From Symbiodinium natans (Eukaryota; Sar; Dinophyceae; Suessiales; Symbiodiniaceae), in NCBI GenBank assembly GCA_905221605.1, contig CAJNDS010002515.1:254321-318320 (forward strand): 64,000 nucleotides of DNA. Reading direction: 5' to 3'. The translations under genes were made by a program, and so were the position numbers. This document shows positions 56,899 to 64,000 of this stretch, piece by piece. Within the stretch, counting starts at the first letter, position 1. Each line of letters starts with the position of its first letter. The notes beneath the pieces are model-generated. The model was not told the origin of the DNA. It was given only the letters and a program-made list of their open reading frames with translations, and searched no databases.

Positions 56899-58232
56899 TC
56901 AGTGGGTGAGAACCATGTACCGACTTTGCTTCACGCGGGCGCGAGTCTCTGTCTGTTGCAGTTCGCCTGGGGCGATGCAAACCTGGCAGGAGGGAACGGC
57001 ACATGTTGCTCCTTTGTCTGCCATCAAGTCTTTGCTGAGAAGTTGGCATTGTAAGTAGCTGAACCGCGCAGGCCGGAGCTAGTGTTGTAGAATCACCAAT
57101 GCCCCTGCCTGTCGGGCTGGATGATGGCACCTTCACCTTTTTGGTTTTTGCTAGACGTTATGCCCCAGGCTCCTGCGCAACAAGAATCCAAGATCAATAC
57201 TTGAGGTTTAAGGGATCAAGTCAAATGCATCGAGCGTATGATGTGCCGACCAACTTCTCTCTTTTTTTTGATGACCCTGGCCTCTTCTGTTAAGAGCGCC
57301 GCCCGCAAAAAATTGGCGGAAAACCCGACTGAGTTGCTTGGCTCTGCCGGAAAAGGCCGTTGGTGGGGCAGAGGGAGGAGGAGCGTCTTCTGGTTTCCAT
57401 GAAACTAGTGCTGAGAGTTGAGAAATGTTGCTGGAAGTCACGACGCAAGCACACTGTCCTTAGGGTTTAGGGTTTAGGTTTAGGGTTTAGGGTTTAGGGT
57501 TTAGGGTGTAGGGTGTAGGGTGGAGGGTGGAGGGTGGAGGGTGTAGGGTTTAGGAGTCTTGACAAGCCAGTCAAAGATGTAGTGAGCTCGTCCTGCCGTA
57601 GTTGGCTCAATGTCTTGAACACTTCAAGGTTCAGGGGAAGCTAGAAGTAGGGTTGCAAGTACCTCAGACGAAGTTGGGAGCAGTTGTACATGTAGTTGCC
57701 TTACTTATTACCCCCGCTTATAGCTACCCAGAAACCTCCAAGTATACTTGTCCAGACACACGCGCAGTGCAAGACATGTCATTTCCACAGACTGAGCCAA
57801 AAGCGGAGGGAGAGATGGTGTGCTTGCAGATTCCCTCCCGGTTGCGTAAGACATAGGTCAGTGGGACACGCAGAGCTGCCAAGAAAGCGGCAACATGCGC
57901 CAGTCGAGTAGATGGACGCAGGATGGCGCAACACCAACACCACAGCCTCTCAGCTCCAGTATACCGGTGTTTTTGTTCCACTTCTGTTGTTTTTTAGACT
58001 CAAGGTTTGCCGTTCTTTTTAGGACGGTGTCCTTAACGTTCATGCTGTGAGGATGTTTCTGAGGCATGAAGCAAATGACCTCTTATTCTCCCGAGATCTT
58101 GAGTCTCTCTGTCTTCACGAGTCTAATGGTGTCTTCTGCTGGCAGTGTTCGAACTCCTGGAACTAGTTCTGTGCCCCGTGGTGAGGACCAGGTGGTCTAT
58201 TTGCATGCTTCCAAGGTATATATTTATGTATA

Positions 58233-58263
<31 letters not shown>

Positions 58264-59639
58264 AAAGCTGGTTTTTAAGGCGAACGAGATGCCGCGAGTA
58301 CGAGAGAAACAGGAGAGCAACCGCACGAAGTACATTGACACGGAAAGTTGCTCGGCGGACTGTTGCCGTAGGCGCAACAAGAGTTTTACAACCAAAACGC
58401 GTCGACCACCTCAGGCAGCGGAACATCTTGATGTTTTGAGGGTTTAGGGTTTAGGGCTCAGGGTTTAGGGTTTAGGGTTTTTGATGTTTTGAGGCTGGCT
58501 TTGTTCAGAGTGCCACTTGGAGTTTGACGCTGAGAGGACTCAGCAGCTGCAGCTTTTTTTTGGCCCATCCGGGGAATTGATAGGAGTCAACTCCCATCTG
58601 TATGTTACAGGGTTCTTAAGGGGGGGGGGGGGAGTTCATGGGGGGTAGGTACCTAGGGAACCTTGGGGAAGCTCAGGGAGCCTTAGGGAGCAGTGGGGAG
58701 TACTAGGGAACCTTGGGCTATACCCCCCCCCCCCCTTTTGGACCCACCCCTTAAGAACCCTACAAGTATGTGGGAGCAAAGGCCCGGGTGAGTCAGAGCG
58801 AGGATCCTTGAGCAATTGACTGTTTTGGAAGCATACTTCTCCCATGTCGGTTTCACTCACATCACATGAACTTGGAATATATGGGTTCACATCATGCCTC
58901 ATTCAACACATTGAGGTTCCACAGCCCTGTTGCGAAAGTTGGAATTATTAGCAGCACGAACTTAGATGACGTTTTCTGCCCTTGGAGGCGGCTATTTGGC
59001 ACACTCCTACTTCAGAGCACACGATTCCGGCTTTAGTAGGCAACATCAGTTCCGCAGAATTCGTCAACGGAAGAAGGTTGCCCTGTGAATTATGGCTCCC
59101 GACATGGATCCTACGAGAAACAAGCGGTGTGTTGGTGTGGTGGTCCCTTCAAATTCTGAAGCCGATGGCTCCGGTTACGTATCGTTTGCAAGTGCCTAGG
59201 TGAAATGAATCATATTCCTCGTCTGCAGAAATGTATGCTGTCTGGTCCTGATGTGTGTCCTGAACCGAACTTGTTCTTCTTGATTCTCCAAGGACTCCAA
59301 TGCGACTGGCACATGATCTGAGCGTCTTTGTTGGGCGCAAGCTCATGGTCCGACACTGTCACGTTCTCCAAGAACAAATTGAAGAGATGCGTCATGTCTA
59401 GGGTTCGACGTGTTCAGATTGTAGATTGCATGAGCGGAAGGAACATGAGTGTTATATACGATTCCGCAATACACAGTGAAGTGCTGCTGTCAGAAGATCA
59501 CGCGGCTCGACGAGATTCCCAGATGTCGCAGGACTTTGTCGAAGTCTCTACTCTCAATGAGAGCTTCCTTGAGCTTCTTTGGGCCTCCTAACACTTCCCA
59601 AGCAGACCCAATCCTGGGTTCGACCATTTCCTTCAGCAA
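56899..59639 (-). CDS. Candidate minus-strand gene
   Basis: Minus-strand exon 59,639 to about 59,502 follows CCCTTAG| and reads LLKEMVEPRIGSAWEVLGGP, then KKLKEALIESRDFDKVLRHL. Next are about 59,365-59,261 (NVTVSDHELAPNKDAQIMCQ, SHWSPWRIKKNKFGS) and 59,222-59,149 (DEEYDSFHLGTCKRYVTGAI). 57,034-56,899 reads KDLMADKGATCAVPSCQVCI, then APGELQQTETRARVKQSRYM, with closely spaced cysteines that could bind zinc. A competing + frame over 59,397-59,589 (RRDSQMSQDFVEVSTLNESF) is also plausible. Strand is therefore uncertain. Confidence 0.38.
58268..58441 (+). CDS. Exon ending at a telomeric-repeat donor
   Basis: Preceded by a 13-T tract and AAAG|. 58 codons, phase 0/0: LVFKANEMPRVREKQESNRT, then ESCSADCCRRRNKSFTTKTR and PPQAAEHLDVLR. 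It ends TTGAGG|GTTTAGG. After the 39-bp telomeric insert the last 14 bases repeat, and reading can resume as ...LRLALFRVPLGV to a stop, or in another phase. Basic, cysteine-containing, no family recognised. Confidence 0.55.
58609..58761. mobile_element. Foldback (MITE-like) element, 153 bp
   Basis: Perfect 15-bp terminal inverted repeats AGGGTTCTTAAGGGG (58,609-58,623) and complement (58,747-58,761). These are continued by a G-run and a C-run that can also pair. The interior carries repeated TAGGGA(A/G)CCTTGGGGA-like units. Confidence 0.68.
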
Positions 59640-60072
59640 CTAAGGGCAAATTTGTAAGTGGTAACTTTAGTGCGGTCTTAAGAAAGGGCATATGGTTTGA
59701 GATTGGATTTTCGGGTTGCAATCCCATTAATCCGCGCGCGCGCCCTTCACAGCAGGGGCAGGTACACAGTTGTCCTGGGCAGTGGCTGCGGGATTTTCGC
59801 TTCCAATCACTCTAGTCTTGGACTTTACGAGGTTTGGGTTTACGGTTTTGGGCAGACCCACCCCCTGCACTTCGATATCCTGGGACACCACATAGGTTTC
59901 GGGAGCCTGGCTGCACTTTCCAACCAGAACCCGGAGCAATCGTTCTGCAAAATATCCCCCCGAAACCCTAAACCCTCATCAAGCCCGAACACGTCCGGAC
60001 CTCAAAAGCCGAAAGAACTGGGGGGGCCCCTCTTTTAACTTCCCTTATGAACAGTCTAGTCCCGCATAAGAG

Positions 60073-63000
60073 CTTCCGAAGCGATGGAGCTTGAAATGGA
60101 TTCGGCGGAGCCTCCTGTGAGCACGAAAGGCCAGGTGATGCTTCTTGTTGTTGTTTCGGGGGCGTGGAGCACGCTGCAGGTCTTCAGGTGCTTGAAACCC
60201 TAAACCCTAGACCCTATACACCGGATGCACCTCCTTTAGTTAATCCGAGATTTTCAAGCAGAAAGGCGAAGGAAGCGGCGAGGGTCTTTAGCTGTCCGGC
60301 TTGTTCTCGTGTCGACGACGTGCAGTTCTAGCTTCTGACGACCTAAGCCCCAACACCTTTAGGTTTAGGGTTAGGGGCTAGGGGTTTGAGTATTTAGGGT
60401 ATTCAGGGTATTTCGGGAATTTAGGGTATTTAGGGTATTTATGGTTTAGGACTTAGGGTTTAAGGTTTGGGGTTCAGGGTTTAGGGCTTAGGGTAACTGG
60501 GATTGATCTACCTGTATTTCAGATCGTGTGAGCTATTTCGAAGGATGCGCCCGAAGTGCTTGCAGCCAAGTAAGCCCTCCCAAGGGTGTGCCTGAGGGCC
60601 GGCGCCTTCCAAAATTGGGGGTTGATCCTAGACCTAAACCCTAAACCCGAAACCCTACTCTGAACCCTTGGGTTTAGGAACCCAAAACCCAAAACCCTAA
60701 ACCCTAAACCCTAAACCCTAAACCCTAAAGGGGGTTGATCCGAACCCCGAATTCCCAAACCGTCGGCGCGTGCGATCTGGTTTGGGCTCCGGAGCTCAGA
60801 GGCTTTCGGATTGAGGGTTTAGGGTTTAGGGTTTAGGGACTCCATACACCAGGCGGAGAGGGTGCTCCCCTCCCTGTCTGGGACCCGCAAACCTCCTGAA
60901 CTGGGGCTCTGGCCGTGAACGGGCCTGGCATATTATCGGAAACGGCAGAGGTTTTGTGGAAAGGCAATGAATTGACTTGAGCTTTGCCGCCTTGGACGGC
61001 GTGGGGTGGGAGAAAGGTGTAAGATGGCCCTCCATAGTCGGGCCAGACCTGCTTGTCGCGCCACAACGAAGCTTTCGAGCCTCTTCGGCATCCTAACCTT
61101 CACAGCATCTGCGCCATCTTACAGCAAACCCTAAACCCAACACCCAAAAAACCCTAAACCCCAAACCCCAAAACACTTAAACCCCCAAACCAAAACCCAA
61201 AAAACCCAAACCTCCCTTAGCTTGAGGGATTCGGAACGCCGCGGAACGCCGCGGGGAACGCCACGGCGGCGCACGTCCTATGGAGTTCCCCCTCAGCTTG
61301 ACGGATTCGGAACGCCGCGGAACGCCACGGGGAACGCCACGGCGGCGTGCGTCCTGTGGAGTTCCCCCTTAGCTCGACGGATTCGGAACGCCGCGGAACG
61401 CCACGGGGAACGCCACGGCGGCGCGCGTCCTGTGGAGTTCCCCCTTAGCTTGACGGATGGAACGCCACGTGCAACGCCACGGCGGGGCGCGTCCTGTGCA
61501 GTTCCCCCTTAACAGCACGCATTACGCCACTCGCGGACGCTTGCGGACGCTTGCGGACGCTTTGCGAACGCTTGGCGGACACAACGCAACGACGTTTGGT
61601 AACCTCCCAGCCCAACTTTAAAACCCCTAAACCCCCCCCCCCCCTAAACCCCTAAACCCCTAAACCCCTAAACCCCTAAACCCCTAAACCCTAAACCCTA
61701 AACCCTAAACCCTAAACCCTAAACCCTAAACCCTAAACCCTAAACCCTAAACCCTAAACCCTAAACTAAACCCTAAACCCTAAACCCTAAACCCTAAACC
61801 CTAAACCCTAAACCCTAAACCCTAAACGCCGCTCTGCCGGAGGTGACAGCTTCGAGTTGGACTCCTTGGATAGGGGCCGCAAAGGGGGAAGTGAGCTTCA
61901 GGAGCGGCCGAGCTCTTGTTTAGGGTTTAGGGTTTACAAACGGTTTTTGAAAGGGTTCCAGGGGTTCAGGGAGTGAGCATGATAAGGAAGCCACGCTAGC
62001 TGTGTTACTATCCGTGGTAAATTGCAACTTTTCCGGGTTTCCGTTCTTGTACTTTTGTGACAAGCATGTGAGGTCACTTAGCGAAGTTTGTGTTCCTTAC
62101 AGATAGATGACTGTAGCAGATCAAAAACCGAATCATGAGGAAATGGGATGTGCAGGGGTGGTTAACTGGAGCATTCTTTTCTTTCATAGAACTCTCCTCA
62201 AAGCGGACCTTAGGCCGAAGAAGCGGCAATTGGGTTTAGGGTTTAGGGTTTAGGGTTTAGGGTTTAGGGTTTAGGGTTTAGTGTTTAGGGTTTAGGGTTT
62301 AGGGTTTAGGGTTTAGGGTTTAGGGCGCATCGCGTCTAGGGTTTAGATAGCTTAGGGGTCTAGGGTACGACTGGGCATCTAGGTTTTGCGAGTTTAGGAA
62401 CTTCGGAGATTCAGGGTTTTGGGGCGATTTGTGCTGGTGATGGCTCGGAGGGATTTTGGTTCTCACACCGGGGGCAGGGGCCTCAGGACCCTCCCTCACG
62501 CCTGCTTGCGGGGAATGTCGGGGGGTTTAGGGTTTAGGGTCCAGAGTTTAGGGTTTAGGGTTTCGGCTTGAGAGTTTGGGGTCAAAAAGCTAGGAAAACG
62601 TGAAAACCGCAGAAGTCGAGGCGAGCGCACAGGGCCAGTTGGGGGTGGGCTCTTAGAATTAATTGCCTTCCAGCGCACCTATTCAAGGGTTTTAGGATTT
62701 TCGGGTTTAGGATTTAGGGTAAAGGGTTTAGGGTAGGGTTTAGGGTTTAGCGTTTAGGGTTTAGGGTTTAGGGTTTAGGGTTTAGGGTTTAGGATTTAGG
62801 GTTTAGGGTTTAGGGTTTAGGGTTTAGGGTTTAGGGTTTAGGGTTTAGGGCTTAGGGCTTAGGGTTTAGGGTTTAGGGTTTAGGGTTTAGGCTTTCAATC
62901 CCGGAGGAGCTGCGCTGCTACCTCGAGAAGGCATTTGCGGAGCAAGCAGAGCTGCTACGTGGGCTGCAGGCCTTGCCCGGGTGCTTTCAACCTTCAACCT

Positions 63001-63505
63001 CAAAGCGAGTTTAGGGTTTAGGGTTTAGGGTTTAGGGTTTAGGGTTTAGGGTTTAAATCTTAAACCGTACACCCGAAACCCAGCGGACGGTAGTCGTCAG
63101 TGGTGGATTTGCGAGAGTGTTCCCAGGTATGTATGTAAACAACAAACCACTATGTGAACAAATGTCGATGTTTACATATACAAGGATCCAAAGTTAAGAT
63201 TTCATGTTTCGGGCCCATGACTCTAAGTCCAGAGAAAAGGGGGACCCTTAAAAGGGAACCCTCCTTAACCCTCTTCTGGCTCTCTTAAACAGGGACCTTA
63301 TTCAGAGGGTCTTTATACCCAAGAATCCCCCTAATCCTATCCACCATACCCTAAACCCAAACAACCCTAAACCCAAACAACCCTAAACCCTAAAGACCCT
63401 AAACCCTAAAGACCCTAAACCCTAAACCCTAAACCCTAAACCCGAAAAGCTCCAGCTGCCTCTCGCGGAGCACGGCCGACTCCCTTCATCTATCCTGAGC
63501 TCAGG
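60073..63505 (+). CDS. Ten-exon gene interrupted by telomeric-repeat introns
   Basis: Exons: 60,073-60,134 (SEAMELEMDSAEPPVSTKGQ), 60,266-60,324 (AKEAARVFSCPACSRVDDV), 60,544-60,569 (MRPKCLQP), 60,853-60,897 (GEGAPLPVWDPQTS), 61,072-61,123 (FEPLRHPNLHSICAIL), 61,850-61,917 (FELDSLDRGRKGGSELQERP), 62,204-62,233 (DLRPKKRQL), 62,594-62,633 (KRENRRSRGERT), 62,891-63,008 (LSIPEELRCYLEKAFAEQAE, then LLRGLQALPGCFQP) and 63,450-63,505 (LQLPLAEHGRLPSSILSS). All nine junction phases agree. Donors are GT, GC and GA, and three are GTTTAGG telomeric repeats. CPAC plus a later PKC could bind zinc. A helical LExAFAEQAELL segment and basic patches suggest a nuclear protein. Both ends are open. Confidence 0.62.
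61221..61513. repeat. 76-bp tandem repeat, ~3.8 copies
   Basis: Copies start at 61,221, 61,297, 61,373 and 61,449. Consensus includes TTGACGGATTCGGAACGCCG, GGGGAACGCCACGGCGG and CGTCCTGTGGAGTTCCCCCT. 76 is 1 mod 3, so the open frame across it rotates and is not credible as protein. Lies in the intron between exons 61,123 and 61,850. Confidence 0.9.
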
Positions 63506-63956
63506 GTGAGGGCCTGCGTGCTTAGGGTCTGGGGTTAGCCCTAAGCCTAAGCCCTAAACCCGAAACCCTAAACCCGAAACCCTAAACCCGAAACCCTAAA
63601 CCCTAAACCCTAAACCCAAACCCTAAACCCTGCCTCAGCACCCCCATGCCCTAAAGGCTCAGACTCCATCGCCAGGTCCAGTTTGCACCTTCCCCGAGCG
63701 GCGTGCAGAGATTCTCTATTCCAGTGTCCCGGCTTTAGGGTTTATTAGGGCTTAGGGTTTAGGGTCCGTTTCCCTGGCCTTTCCTGGCAGGAACCCCTTG
63801 CAAGCCTTCAATGTCAATCCCTCATCCCGAAGCTTGAAGCCCCAAACTCGAAAACCTTTGGGCTCTCGCTATTCTCCCCGAAAGTGGAAGAGGAACACAG
63901 GGTTTCTTTTGCTAAACCTAGGTTGGGACCATCAGTGCATTGCTTCGGGTTGAGGG

Positions 63957-63984
63957 TTTATATATATATATATCTATCTATCTG
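63957..63984. repeat. TATA/CTAT microsatellite at the window end
   Basis: (TA)n followed by (TATC)n, directly after a TTGAGGGTTTA patch. Too short for more. Confidence 0.85.
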
Positions 63985-64000
63985 TATATCCCCAAAGAAG

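Larger units (their letters stand above)
44001..63632. repeat. Interstitial telomeric repeat blocks, both orientations
   Basis: TTTAGGG-orientation blocks (approximate): 44,001-44,047, 44,457-44,508, 53,868-53,952, 54,120-54,213, 55,224-55,297, 56,378-56,430, 57,460-57,552, 58,442-58,480, 60,360-60,493, 62,234-62,325, 62,695-62,890, 63,009-63,054. CCCTAAA-orientation blocks: 53,664-53,762, 55,050-55,115, 56,085-56,190, 60,636-60,729, 61,123-61,200, 61,618-61,826, 63,354-63,443, 63,542-63,632. Variants such as TTTGGGG and CCCGAAA are frequent. Blocks are short (40-210 bp) and separated by non-telomeric, often protein-like segments. Confidence 0.95.

Overview
This window looks like nuclear DNA of a dinoflagellate, most likely a Symbiodiniaceae-type alga. 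Four things point that way. Telomere-type repeats are TTTAGGG. Genes are broken into many short exons. The 5' splice sites are a mix of GT, GC and GA, and the acceptors are mostly AG|G. There is little AT bias, and simple-sequence DNA is abundant. There are no bacterial operons, rRNA genes, tRNA genes or CRISPR arrays. Almost every long open frame is either a repeat artefact or an intron read-through. I therefore found genes by looking for short exons with compatible splice phases.

Left part (1-43,900). All exons I trust lie on the + strand, as in dinoflagellate unidirectional clusters. (i) About 1.2-19.6 kb holds a polycystin-like (PKD2/TRPP) cation channel in more than 20 exons. In order these give a membrane and coiled-coil N-terminus (possibly a separate gene), S1, the extracellular polycystin (TOP) domain, S2-S5, S6, a conserved cytoplasmic segment and a C-terminal tail. 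Introns carry GA and CAT microsatellites and small degenerate telomeric patches. (ii) About 20.7-27.8 kb holds an unrecognised coiled-coil gene with duplicated exons and a 1-kb pyrimidine tract in an intron. (iii) Isolated exons occur at 28.3, 30.7, 35.5 and 36.9-37.9 kb. (iv) 40.3-41.2 kb holds a compact three-exon gene with a hydrophobic N-terminal segment and an HREE-type tetrapeptide repeat. (v) A further exon group lies at 41.8-42.1 kb. A (GT)n tract runs into a 100-N assembly gap (43,901-44,000).

Right part (44,001-64,000). This part is dominated by repeats. About 20 blocks of interstitial telomeric sequence occur in both orientations. There are several short inverted-repeat elements of MITE type, one with an 8-bp target duplication. 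Tandem arrays have units of 55, 31 and 76 bp and about 450 bp. A 2.3-kb AT-rich foldback region surrounds an array of eight long palindromes with a 92-bp period.

The telomeric blocks are not just subtelomeric debris. Short protein-like exons sit between them, and their splice phases chain correctly over long distances (53.4-55.5 kb and 60.1-63.5 kb). In several places the (GTTTAGG)n repeat itself supplies the GT donor or the TTTAG|G acceptor. At 58.4 kb a 39-bp telomeric insert is flanked by a 14-bp direct repeat. My main proposal is that telomeric repeat DNA acts here as an intron-forming (introner-like) element.
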